A stretch of DNA of 64,000 bases from Pseudomonas taeanensis MS-3 (GTDB lineage Bacteria; Pseudomonadota; Gammaproteobacteria; Pseudomonadales; Pseudomonadaceae), in NCBI RefSeq assembly GCF_000498575.2, contig NZ_AWSQ01000003.1, forward strand, positions 1,969 through 65,968, read 5' to 3'. The translations under genes and the position numbers were made by a program. The notes below the pieces were generated by a model, which made no database searches, had not been told where the DNA came from, and saw only the letters and a list, made by a program, of their open reading frames with translations. Of the stretch, positions 44,203-52,128 are shown in pieces; positions within the stretch are counted from its first letter, which is position 1, and the number at the start of each line of letters is the position of its first letter.

Positions 44203-44658
44203 CTAACGTCGATGAGCGGGCAGCAAATCGTCCAGTGACTCGCCCTGCAGGCGCATGGCCACCCGACACACACTCACGCCAGGCGTCGCCTGCGACTCCA
44301 GGACCACGAACTGACCGCCGGCGTGACGCAACACCTCACGGTCATATTCCATCATTCGGTAACAGGCCTGCACGTCGCCACTCCCACGGAGCGGACAGTG
44401 AGTGTGGATTTGCGCGATGACCGTATCGCTTGAAGTGCTTTCGATGGGCACCTGCTTCTTGGCCGGAAATGAACGCTGCCACAAAGGTCCCAACTCGGCG
44501 ACCGTCTGCGCCCGGCCGATCGCTTTGGCGCGCACGGTAAGGCGCGCGAGCGAACGGGTGAGCAGGTTCGAAACGGCGGCGAGCCAAGGTCGCCGCGCGA
44601 AGAAGGCCAGCAGCCCCAACATCGCCTGCATGAAGCGCCGGATAAACCATTTGCTCAT
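44203..44658 (-). CDS. Hypothetical protein with conserved cysteines, VOC operon
   Basis: A 151-residue protein I do not recognise. The N-terminus has a basic hydrophobic stretch (FIRRFMQAMLGLLAFFARRPW) that may anchor it to the membrane. The C-terminal half has cysteine-containing blocks HTHCPLRGSGDVQACYRMME and GVSVCRVAMRL, which look like a ligand- or metal-binding core; three cysteines and two histidines could serve. GAGAGGTGG precedes the ATG. It is transcribed with the VOC gene. Some L-2-amino-thiazoline hydrolase-like proteins have a similar pattern, but I would not assign a function. Confidence 0.72.
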   Translation of the reverse strand: MSKWFIRRFMQAMLGLLAFFARRPWLAAVSNLLTRSLARLTVRAKAIGRAQTVAELGPLWQRSFPAKKQVPIESTSSDTVIAQIHTHCPLRGSGDVQACYRMMEYDREVLRHAGGQFVVLESQATPGVSVCRVAMRLQGESLDDLLPAHRR

Positions 44659-44887
44659 GACCCACCTCTCAGATGACGAGGCCAGAGCGCGCAATCACAT
44701 GCGCCTCGGGCAACAGCGTTATTGCGTGTCTGAGCCAGCACACCAACCGCTCAGACCACCTCAGCAAGCAGTGCAATACGCTACTGCTCACCCCGCAGAC
44801 TGTCCACCGTTCGACCCTGTTCGATCTACGCGTCAGCGACACAGCCCTCCAGTGGTTTTGCTCCCCCAGAGGACAGCCGGAGCGCGG
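44659..44887. other. Gap between the hypothetical protein and cyclase genes
   Basis: No gene found. CGAGGC (44677-44682) and GCCTCG (44703-44708) form a short inverted repeat upstream of the hypothetical protein start, a possible operator. Confidence 0.3.
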
Positions 44888-45895
44888 CTATTCTATGGGC
44901 AGGGCAACTGGCCGCATGGGCGCGGCATCGGCGCCGCGAAACTTCAGCGAGGCACCGACGAAGGCGAACTGGTACACACGGTCGCGGGCCAGCTCTTCCA
45001 GATTGGCCAACTCGATGATCGGCGCGCCCTGCTGCGCCAGCATGTAGGTGTGCACCGGGATGTAGTTGTCCGACACCTCGGAAGGGAAGGCCTCGAAACT
45101 CAGGTTGTCGGCGCCAACCACCATGGCGCCAGCTTCCTCGATGAGGAACTTGGCCGCATCCAGGCCCAGGCCCGGTGCATTGCTCATATAGGCCTGGGCG
45201 TTGGCGTAGTCACGCATGCGCCCGGTGCGGATCAGCACCACATCGCCCTTCTCCAGGCTGACGTTCTGCTTTTTCAGAGCTTCACGCAGGTCCTGGGCCG
45301 ACACCTTGTAGTTGTCCGGCAACATTTCCAGGTTCTTCGCCGCGGCCATGTCGATCATCACGCCACGGGCGATGATAGGTGGCATGGTCTCGATCCCAGC
45401 CTTTTCCCAACCGCGGTCGCCCAAGTGCTCCTGCGCGGAAAAACCGTTCCAGATCTTGCCGTTCAGGCCGAAGTGGTTAAGGCCATCGATGTGCGTGCCC
45501 ATGTGCGCGTACATCGACACCGCCGAACCGCTGTAGCTGACATGACTGTTCATCACCTCACCGACGCCCATCGGGTCGGCGATCTGGTTGCCGCGCGGGG
45601 TGTGGGTCATCCACATCTGGTAAGGCGGGTCGCCCGCGGCTTGCCAGCTCGGCATGCCGATGAAGTACTCCACCGAGAGGTCGTAGGCCTTGCCGCCGGA
45701 CACCTGCGACAGGATGGCGGCGCGGGATTGCGGGGTGATGAGATTGAGGCGACCGATTTCATCGGCCTTGCCCCAAGGGCTGACGCCGACGTCGGGCGCG
45801 GCAGTGGCTGCGCCACTGACCAGAGCCAAGGCCAGGGGCAATGCGGCAGCCTGCTGACGGCCGAATTTCAGGTTTGCTCGAATCAACTTGAACAT
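44888..45895 (-). CDS. Exported cyclase-family metal hydrolase
   Basis: A 335-residue protein of the cyclase family (kynurenine formamidase, isatin hydrolase relatives). A Sec signal (AAALPLALALVSGAATA) directs it to the periplasm. The metal motif HMGTHIDGLNHFG (H-x-G-T-H-x-D) and the later TGRMRDY and FLIEEAGAMVVGADNLSFE are family marks. Start 45895 has AAGGAGT. It is divergent from a LysR gene, which probably controls it. An aromatic amide or lactam substrate is possible; not known. Confidence 0.87.
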   Translation of the reverse strand: MFKLIRANLKFGRQQAAALPLALALVSGAATAAPDVGVSPWGKADEIGRLNLITPQSRAAILSQVSGGKAYDLSVEYFIGMPSWQAAGDPPYQMWMTHTPRGNQIADPMGVGEVMNSHVSYSGSAVSMYAHMGTHIDGLNHFGLNGKIWNGFSAQEHLGDRGWEKAGIETMPPIIARGVMIDMAAAKNLEMLPDNYKVSAQDLREALKKQNVSLEKGDVVLIRTGRMRDYANAQAYMSNAPGLGLDAAKFLIEEAGAMVVGADNLSFEAFPSEVSDNYIPVHTYMLAQQGAPIIELANLEELARDRVYQFAFVGASLKFRGADAAPMRPVALPIE

Positions 45896-45961
45896 GACGG
45901 ACTCCTTGCGAAAAACGGCCTCCCGACACAACGCCGAAAAGCGGTACCGCCATGGTATTTT

Positions 45962-45973
45962 TTCTACAGAAAT
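45962..45973. promoter_or_regulatory. Palindrome in the cyclase/LysR divergent gap
   Basis: TTTCT-AC-AGAAA is a perfect short palindrome in an AT-rich 126-base gap, overlapped by TCTA-N6-TAGA. It is a candidate binding site of the neighbouring LysR protein. Confidence 0.4.
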
Positions 45974-46021
45974 AGATAATCGAGCTAAGTTTCAAAACAT
46001 ATTCAACCCAGGAGAAAATAT

Positions 46022-46912
46022 ATGGACTTGCTCGCGGCCATGCGCACCTTCCGCCGGGTGGTGGAGCGCGACAGCTTCAGCAAGGCCGCCGAAGACCTCG
46101 GGCAATCGACGGCTGCGGTCAGTAAACAGGTTCGGCAACTGGAACAGCGCTTAGGCACCCTATTGCTGATACGCACCACGCGGCGCATGAGCCTGTCCGA
46201 GGATGGCCGCGCCTATTTCAGCGAGTGCTGCCGCCTGCTGGATGAACTGGATGCACTGGAACGCAGCACGGCCCGGGGCTCGGACCAGGTCAGTGGACGT
46301 CTGCGGATCAACGCACCCCTGTCGTTCAGCCACAAGGTACTGTCGCCCTTGCTGGCGAAGTTCATGGCGCTCTACCCGCAATTGCACGTCGAACTGACGC
46401 TGGATGATCGCCTGCTCGATGTGGTGTCCGAGGGTTTCGACGTCTCGCTGCGCATTCGCTCCGAACTGACCGACTCCTCGCTGATCGCCCGGCGACTGGG
46501 TGAGGTGGAGCAAATCATCTGTGCCTCGCCTGCTTATCTGCAGGCGCGCGGCACACCGAGAACGGTCGCAGACCTGCGCAGTCATGACTGCCTGGCGTAC
46601 CGACTGGCCGATCATCCCGGCCATTGGCACCTCCAGGGGCCACAAGGCAGCATCAGCGTCGATGTGCCGCCCCGCTTCTCCGCGGACAACAGCCTGATAC
46701 TCGGCGACATGCTGCTCGCCGGAGCCGGCATAGGGGCACTGCCGTCGTTCATCGCCCAGCCACTGTTGGAGCGCGGCGAGTTGGTGCGGATACTCCCTGA
46801 CCAGCAGTTCGCCAAACGCGGCATCTATGCGCTGTACCCCAGCAACCGCCACCTGCAGCAGAAGGTCCGGGTGTTTGTCGACTTCCTGGCCGAGGCCATG
46901 CAGACACCCTAA
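46022..46912 (+). CDS. LysR-family regulator beside the cyclase gene
   Basis: A 296-residue LysR regulator of the CrgA-like group. The helix-turn-helix is MRTFRRVVERDSFSKAAEDL then QSTAAVSKQVRQLEQRLG; the effector domain has LRINAPLSFSHKVLSPLLAKF and GIGALPSFIAQPLL. The start has AGGAGA. Divergent orientation to the cyclase gene suggests direct control of it. It is convergent with the EEP gene. Confidence 0.88.
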   Translation: MDLLAAMRTFRRVVERDSFSKAAEDLGQSTAAVSKQVRQLEQRLGTLLLIRTTRRMSLSEDGRAYFSECCRLLDELDALERSTARGSDQVSGRLRINAPLSFSHKVLSPLLAKFMALYPQLHVELTLDDRLLDVVSEGFDVSLRIRSELTDSSLIARRLGEVEQIICASPAYLQARGTPRTVADLRSHDCLAYRLADHPGHWHLQGPQGSISVDVPPRFSADNSLILGDMLLAGAGIGALPSFIAQPLLERGELVRILPDQQFAKRGIYALYPSNRHLQQKVRVFVDFLAEAMQTP

Positions 46913-46918
46913 GTCTCA

Positions 46919-46939
46919 CTCGCCAAGCATTACGGCGAG
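46919..46939. terminator. Short hairpin between lysR and the EEP gene
   Basis: CTCGCC-N9-GGCGAG lies in the 41-base convergent gap. There is no T-run on either side. Confidence 0.35.
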
Positions 46940-46953
46940 CACCCAAGGGCCCA

Positions 46954-48045
46954 TCATTGCCCATTGCTCCTGGGTTCCGGCACTTGCGCTTCCGTCACAT
47001 TTTGCGACTGCATTTTATCCTCAGCCCACTGTTGATCCGCTGGAGTCGCATTCAAGCCTTCTTGTTCTACTTCACGTTCGGGCTCGTAACAAAGCTCAGT
47101 TAGTATGGCGAAGTGATCGGAACCAAACGCTGGCAGCCGGCGCATACCCAGCAGGGTGAAATGCTCGCTGTGAAACAAGTGATCGAGCGGCCAGCGCATT
47201 GGCCAGTACCCGGCATGAAAGGTATTGAACATCCCACGCCCTACCCGTGGATCGAGCAAGCCACTCAATTTCCGGAACAGGCGCGTGGTGGCCGACCAGG
47301 CTACGTCGTTGAGGTCGCCGGTGACGATTATCGGCTCATCTGACTCCGCGACGCTGCGGGCGACCATTACCAGCTCCGCATCGCGCTCAGTGGACTCCTC
47401 ATTCTCAGTTGGACTGGGGGGCGCTGGATGTAGGAAATGCACCCTGATTTGATGCCGCGAAGGCAGTTCAATCAAGGTATGCATCGACGGGATAGTGGGT
47501 TCCACCAGGTATTCAACCTGACTCTGGCTGAGTTTCAGCTTCGAGTAGACATGCATACCATACAGATTATCCAGCGGGCACTTGATGCTGTAAGGGTAGT
47601 CATCCTCAAGCACCGCGAGTCTGTCCTGCCACCACTGATCGGACTCCAGGGTAACCAACACATCCGGCATGTTATTTCGCACTAACTGAACTAATTTTTC
47701 AACGTGTCGATTAGGCGTGCAGACATTAGCGGTCATGACGCGAATAGTGCGTTGCGGGTCTCGATCTTTAGCGGCTTTGACTTCAACTGGAAACAATCGC
47801 GTGTACGGCACAACCCACCACAATTGATATGCCAAACAAGTCGCACTCACAGAAATCAAAACCCAACTTTTAACCAAAGACAAATTCAACACCAGCAACT
47901 GCACTGCCAACAACAACGCCAGTAAAATCGCCAGTTGCAACCGGGGAAAATCCATACCGCGGACCCACCACGCCTCACATCGCCACGCTGGTAGCAGGGT
48001 CAACAAGATGAAAAACACGTTAATCCAGAAAAAAAACCAGTACAT
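46954..48045 (-). CDS. Membrane-anchored endonuclease/exonuclease/phosphatase family protein
   Basis: A 363-residue protein. The first 90 residues hold three hydrophobic helices (FFFWINVFFILLTLLPAW, LAILLALLLAVQLLVL, WVLISVSATCLAYQLWWV). The EEP catalytic domain follows: RVMTANVCTPN (metal Asn), VLVTLESDQWW (Glu), VTGDLNDVAWS (catalytic Asp/Asn) and GSDHFAILTEL (catalytic Asp-His). The substrate could be nucleic acid or a phospholipid head group. Start at ATG 48045 has GGAG six bases upstream. The C-terminal 35 residues are hydrophilic and Gln-rich. Confidence 0.87.
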   Translation of the reverse strand: MYWFFFWINVFFILLTLLPAWRCEAWWVRGMDFPRLQLAILLALLLAVQLLVLNLSLVKSWVLISVSATCLAYQLWWVVPYTRLFPVEVKAAKDRDPQRTIRVMTANVCTPNRHVEKLVQLVRNNMPDVLVTLESDQWWQDRLAVLEDDYPYSIKCPLDNLYGMHVYSKLKLSQSQVEYLVEPTIPSMHTLIELPSRHQIRVHFLHPAPPSPTENEESTERDAELVMVARSVAESDEPIIVTGDLNDVAWSATTRLFRKLSGLLDPRVGRGMFNTFHAGYWPMRWPLDHLFHSEHFTLLGMRRLPAFGSDHFAILTELCYEPEREVEQEGLNATPADQQWAEDKMQSQNVTEAQVPEPRSNGQ

Positions 48046-48077
48046 CACCGACTCCATTGAACATGCGCTTCATCCTG

Positions 48078-48107
48078 ACCGGGTCCGCCACACTGACACG
48101 GACCGGT
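48078..48107. terminator. Hairpin between the EEP and hemolysin III genes
   Basis: ACCGG-g-TCCG pairs with CGGACCGGT around 11 bases. It sits in the 122-base gap after the hemolysin III gene and before the EEP gene, both on the minus strand; no T-run follows on that strand. Confidence 0.45.
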
Positions 48108-48167
48108 TTCATACGGGTATACATAAACAGTTAAGTCATTCGACACCATCGCGTGATCAGGGTGGCA

Positions 48168-48785
48168 TCACAGGACATACAACAAGATAGCCACAAAGTG
48201 CAGCACGCTGCCGGCGACCACGAACAGATGCCAGATACCATGCCAGTGACGAAAGCGGCTGTCGTAGGCGAAGAAGATGATTCCCACCGTGTACAGGAAG
48301 CCGCCCGCCGCCAACCAGGCAAAACCCACAGCGCCCAGCGCGGCAATCAGCGGTTTGACCGCCACCAGGACAATCCAGCCCATCAGCGCATAGATCACGA
48401 TGGACAGGACGCGAGCCTCCGAGCGCGGTTTGATCTCTTGCAGCATGCCGATCAGGGCCAAGCCCCAGACCGTGCCGAACAGCGACCAACCCCAGGCGCC
48501 GCGCAAACTCACCAGGCAAAACGGCGTGTAGCTGCCGGCAATCAACAGGTAAATCGACAAGTGATCGAGCTTGCGCATGATCACCTTCGCGCGCCCCCGC
48601 ACGCTGTGGTAGACAGTCGAGATGCTGTAGAGCAGCAGTAAGGTGAAGCCATAGATCGCCACACTGACGATCTTCCACGGGTCGCCCGTCAAGCTGGCCA
48701 ACACGATCAACCAGAGCGCCCCGACAAAGGCCAGCACGGCGCCGACCAAGTGCGTCCAGGCGTTGAGCTTTTCACCGTGATACAT
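48168..48785 (-). CDS. Hemolysin III (PAQR/YqfA) family membrane protein
   Basis: A 205-residue seven-helix protein of the HlyIII/PAQR family. The hallmark residues are in NAWTHLVGAVLAFVGAL, YSISTVYHSV and the C-terminal WHGIWHLFVVAGSVLHF, histidines that bind zinc in relatives. In bacteria these are linked to membrane lipid homeostasis; the hemolysin label is historical. ATG 48785 has AAGGGGGG upstream. The frame is open 55 codons further, without membrane or start support. Confidence 0.9.
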   Translation of the reverse strand: MYHGEKLNAWTHLVGAVLAFVGALWLIVLASLTGDPWKIVSVAIYGFTLLLLYSISTVYHSVRGRAKVIMRKLDHLSIYLLIAGSYTPFCLVSLRGAWGWSLFGTVWGLALIGMLQEIKPRSEARVLSIVIYALMGWIVLVAVKPLIAALGAVGFAWLAAGGFLYTVGIIFFAYDSRFRHWHGIWHLFVVAGSVLHFVAILLYVL

Positions 48786-48949
48786 GCGTCCCCCCTTCCC
48801 GGCTAGATGCCCATGGGCAGGCTGACTGCCCGAACCATGGCGATCCTGAACCTCGTGAAAGTGAGACCGCTCGCCTCTGCTCACGCGCTGGATCGCCTTA
48901 CCGGGCTGATTGTCCCCTATCAGTGTGTGAATCGTTGTCGACGCAGGCA

Positions 48950-48983
48950 ATAAAAATCCCCGCCAGCAGGGCTGGCGGGGATT
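48950..48983 (-). terminator. Terminator of hglS
   Basis: AATCCCCGCCAGC pairs perfectly with GCTGGCGGGGATT around three bases and, on the minus strand, runs into TTTTATT. It lies 25 bases after the hglS stop. Confidence 0.93.
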
Positions 48984-49007
48984 GGCAATTGCTGCAACAG
49001 GCGAAAT

Positions 49008-50429
49008 TCAGCTCAGCGTTGCCAGGCCCAGTTGCTCCGCACAGTACTCCAACGAGCGTTGTTGACTGTCGGCGTAGAGCGCCAGCTCGTCGAGTACCGG
49101 CGCACCAAGGTCGCGTTCGAACGCCTCGCGGTTGGACGATTGCGCATAGCGGGCTGACGACTGCTCGCCCAGGTTGGACTGGAAGATCCCGGCGGCGCTG
49201 ACTGGAAGGAAGTCCTCATACACCAGCGGCTCGCAACGCAACTGACCGGCCGCAAGCAACGCCTCCAGACCGCTTGCCAGCTCGCCCCTGGCCTTGGCGG
49301 CCAGGCCCAGATCACTGACAAAGTAGCGGAAGTAGGCCAGGCCCTGGCGACGCAACTCGTCAGGCTGATCCGGAAAATCGGCGAAGTGCTGGTCGAGCAG
49401 CCGCATATAGCTCGCGGCATTGTCCTCGTTCGGTGCGCCCTGGCTGGCCTCGCGACTGGCATTGAGCAGCTGGTCATACAGCGCGCGACCTTTGCCGGTC
49501 AGGGCCACGCCACGCTGCTCGATCTCGCCGAAACGTGCGCTGTGGCTGCCGAGCGCCATGCTGCCATCCGCCTCGATAAAGGCCACCGGCTCGCGCAAGG
49601 CCTTGAAGCTGGTCTGCCGCAGCAGGATCGCACAGTGGCGTGGCGGAGGGCCTTCGACCACCGCTTTCGAGCTGATGCCACGCCCCGGCATGGCGGCCTG
49701 CACCGCGTCGATATCCAGGGCACGCGGGGTCAGGTGGTTGATATGCGGGCCCTTGAACGCCACCACATCAGCGATCAGCCGGTGCTGATCGCTCAGCTGC
49801 TGGTACTGCACCGCGCTGACGGTGGCCTCGCGATGCCAGCGGAAGGTCTCCAGGGCCTGTTCGACGAACTCCGTCGCCTCGTCCGGCTGAAGACCGCCGA
49901 CCCGCTCGGCCTGCTCGATCAGTTGCAGCGCGCGCGGGGTGAAGATCGTGCGCCGGGCCAGAATCGCCGCGGCCAGTTCGCGCAATTCCTGGTTATCGAT
50001 CAGCTCGAGGCGCAGCAACGAAGTGAACACGCGGAACGGGCTGTGTTGCAGCGAGGCTTCATGAATGGCGCGAAAGGCTGTGGAATGCACTGGCACCCCG
50101 GCGCACGCCAGGTCGTAGTAGCCCACCGGGTACATGCCCATTACCGCGAACAGCCGGCGCATGGTCGCCAGCTCGGCGGCGCTGCCCAAGCGGATGGCGC
50201 CGTGGCGCTCCATGTCGAGACGCTTGAGCTCACCAGTCAGGCGCAACCTTTCGGCGAGCGCCGGGTCCTGCTCCAGGGTGCGCCGATTGACCTCGCCGAC
50301 CAGCTCCAGCAGCGTGCCGTAGAGCGGCACCTCGGCCTTGTACAGGGCAGACATGGCGCGGGAAAACTGCGCACGAATCTCATCGGGATGAACCAACGCA
50401 CCCGGGTTGACGGCCGCTTGAACGCTCAT
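49008..50429 (-). CDS. hglS: 2-oxoadipate dioxygenase/decarboxylase, DUF1338 (HglS)
   Basis: A 473-residue DUF1338 (YdcJ) protein. In P. putida HglS turns 2-oxoadipate into D-2-hydroxyglutarate with loss of CO2, using Fe(II) and O2. By my count H76 and R80 (in RHGAIRLG), H232 (PHINHLTPRALD), E302 (RFGEIEQRG) and V409-S410 match the metal- and substrate-binding residues published for the P. putida enzyme (H70, R74, H226, E294, V402-S403). AAGGAG lies ten bases before the ATG. It is transcribed in the same direction as the DUF3422 and aminotransferase genes, and the P. putida gene sits near amaB too. Confidence 0.92.
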   Translation of the reverse strand: MSVQAAVNPGALVHPDEIRAQFSRAMSALYKAEVPLYGTLLELVGEVNRRTLEQDPALAERLRLTGELKRLDMERHGAIRLGSAAELATMRRLFAVMGMYPVGYYDLACAGVPVHSTAFRAIHEASLQHSPFRVFTSLLRLELIDNQELRELAAAILARRTIFTPRALQLIEQAERVGGLQPDEATEFVEQALETFRWHREATVSAVQYQQLSDQHRLIADVVAFKGPHINHLTPRALDIDAVQAAMPGRGISSKAVVEGPPPRHCAILLRQTSFKALREPVAFIEADGSMALGSHSARFGEIEQRGVALTGKGRALYDQLLNASREASQGAPNEDNAASYMRLLDQHFADFPDQPDELRRQGLAYFRYFVSDLGLAAKARGELASGLEALLAAGQLRCEPLVYEDFLPVSAAGIFQSNLGEQSSARYAQSSNREAFERDLGAPVLDELALYADSQQRSLEYCAEQLGLATLS

Positions 50430-50646
50430 GGGAACTCGACTCCTTGCATCACCTGATCACAGTGACTGGATGTCTCCACCGGGGTTGGCATTCCAGTCTT
50501 TCATGCGAAACATTCTGGCGAGCTGAAAAGCCCCTTTCAAACGACTAATCCTCTTCTGGTCATTCCCTAAACGAATCCACCGAGATCAGCACCGGGGTAT
50601 CCGTCATCCCGTCAGCAGCCGACCCTGGTGGTCGACACTCATCCTG
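50430..50646. other. Gap between hglS and the DUF3422 gene
   Basis: These 217 bases hold no gene. CACCGGGGT occurs twice (about 50477 and 50590). A promoter for hglS may lie here, since no terminator is seen after DUF3422. Confidence 0.3.
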
Positions 50647-51879
50647 CTAGTGATGCGCCGCCTGCTTCAGGCGCCGCGCCAGCCGGTACAGAGTAAAGAT
50701 GAACAGCGGCGCCAGCAGGACGAACAGCAACTTGCTGGAGAGCGGCGAACCGAGCGCCGTCAGCCCCTCGAGAGTCATCTTGAGCAAGCCGATCAGGTAG
50801 TAGCTGATGGCGATCAGCGAGAAGCCCTCGACCGCCTTCTGGATCTTCAGCTGGGTGCTGGTGCGCGCGTTCAGGCTCTCGAGAATCTTCGAGTTCTGCT
50901 CCTCCACCTCCACCTGGGCCTTGGCCTGCAACAGCTCACCCAGGTTGGCGATGCCGGCGGCCAGGCGGTCCAGGCGTTTCTCGGTGGCTGCGCAGTACCG
51001 CACGCTGGGTTTGAAACGCCGCTCGATAAACACACCAAGGCGCTGATTGCCGCCGACATGACTTTCGCGCAGCTCGCCGATTCGCTCGAAGACGATCTGC
51101 GCATAGGCTTCGGTGGCACTGAAGCGCGGCCGACAGGCGGCCGAGCAACGCATCAGTCGCGCCGACAGCTCGGTCAGAGAATCCAGCAGTACCTTGGCCT
51201 CGCTGTTACCCACGCTGGCATTGCCCTCGGCGATGCCGATCAGCCCGCGATCCAGTTCCTGCAGGGTGGCGCTGAGTTCCTGGGCCGTGGGCAACCCCAG
51301 GGACGCCAGCATGCGGTAGGTCTCGATCTCCACCAGGCGACGAATCATCCGCCCCAGCCGGTAGGCATTCAGCCTGCGATTGACCAGCAGCATGCGATTG
51401 AAGCCCAGCGCCGACAGGCGGAAATCACTCCAGACCGTGGCATCGCCACCGCCGATATGCGAGCCCGCCGGGTCTTTGAAGCCATAGTCGCCGGGGTCAA
51501 GCACCCCGTCTTGCGCCTCCTCGACCAGAATCACCAGGGCGTTGATGATCAAGGCCCGATTGGCGTCGAGCACGCCGCGCAGCGGCTGCGGCAGGTCGAG
51601 CCAATGCGAACTGTCCGAACTGCGCGGCACCACCCAGGTCAGGGACAGAAACTCGCTGTGGCGCTCCCACTTGCACGGGTGCCCGGCCAGGCGCAGCAAG
51701 CCGTGCCGCGCTGCATCGTGCCCTTGGCCGACGGCCTGCTCGCCGAGCTGCTGGATGATGCCATCCAGGGATTTACCGTCGTCCAGCAAGGCGAAATGGT
51801 AGACATGCGCCGGACCCTCGAAATAGATCGACGGACGCGCATGCAGCTCATCGTGCAGGCTTTCTCTCAGGGGGTGCAT
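50647..51879 (-). CDS. DUF3422 family membrane protein
   Basis: A 410-residue protein of the DUF3422 family, function unknown. The N-terminal LHDELHARPSIYFEGPAHVYH and LTWVVPRSS are conserved. The central region is helical, with a coiled-coil-like stretch around AKAQVEVEEQNSKILESLNA. Two C-terminal helices (GFSLIAISYYLIGLLKM and LLFVLLAPLFIFTLYRLA) anchor it. ATG 51879 has GGAG upstream; the frame is open 56 codons further. It sits between hglS and the aminotransferase, all on the minus strand. Confidence 0.88.
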   Translation of the reverse strand: MHPLRESLHDELHARPSIYFEGPAHVYHFALLDDGKSLDGIIQQLGEQAVGQGHDAARHGLLRLAGHPCKWERHSEFLSLTWVVPRSSDSSHWLDLPQPLRGVLDANRALIINALVILVEEAQDGVLDPGDYGFKDPAGSHIGGGDATVWSDFRLSALGFNRMLLVNRRLNAYRLGRMIRRLVEIETYRMLASLGLPTAQELSATLQELDRGLIGIAEGNASVGNSEAKVLLDSLTELSARLMRCSAACRPRFSATEAYAQIVFERIGELRESHVGGNQRLGVFIERRFKPSVRYCAATEKRLDRLAAGIANLGELLQAKAQVEVEEQNSKILESLNARTSTQLKIQKAVEGFSLIAISYYLIGLLKMTLEGLTALGSPLSSKLLFVLLAPLFIFTLYRLARRLKQAAHH

Positions 51880-52018
51880 AAGGGTCTCCGCGAGGGACTT
51901 GGCGGTCGCAAGCTGACCAGATAGTCGCCGCAAACTTTCTAGACAACCGGCGCCGCCACGGCGACACATCCACCTGCCCCGGCCTGAGCGACGATCCTCA
52001 GTCGCCAAAGCACCGTAG

Positions 52019-52027
52019 CCCCCCCCC
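52019..52027. repeat. C9 homopolymer upstream of DUF3422
   Basis: Nine C in a row in non-coding sequence, about 140 bases upstream of the DUF3422 start. Such runs slip during replication and also during sequencing. Confidence 0.8.
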
Positions 52028-52128
52028 AGCAGCACCTGCCAATCCATAGGTATGATCTGGCTACGACGGGAATAATCGCTGATACAAGCGCCACTGTAGT
52101 CGGCGGATCGCTTCAGGCGAGCATGACC

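Noticed and set aside
44402..45979. Plus-strand open frame of 525 codons opposite the cyclase gene
   Set aside because: Antisense shadow; no ribosome site, no domain, and it covers two well-supported genes on the other strand.
48168..48785. Hemolysin toxin
   Set aside because: The hemolysin III name is historical; the protein is a seven-helix PAQR-type membrane protein.
50650..51924. Plus-strand open frame opposite DUF3422
   Set aside because: Antisense shadow with Q/R/H-rich composition.
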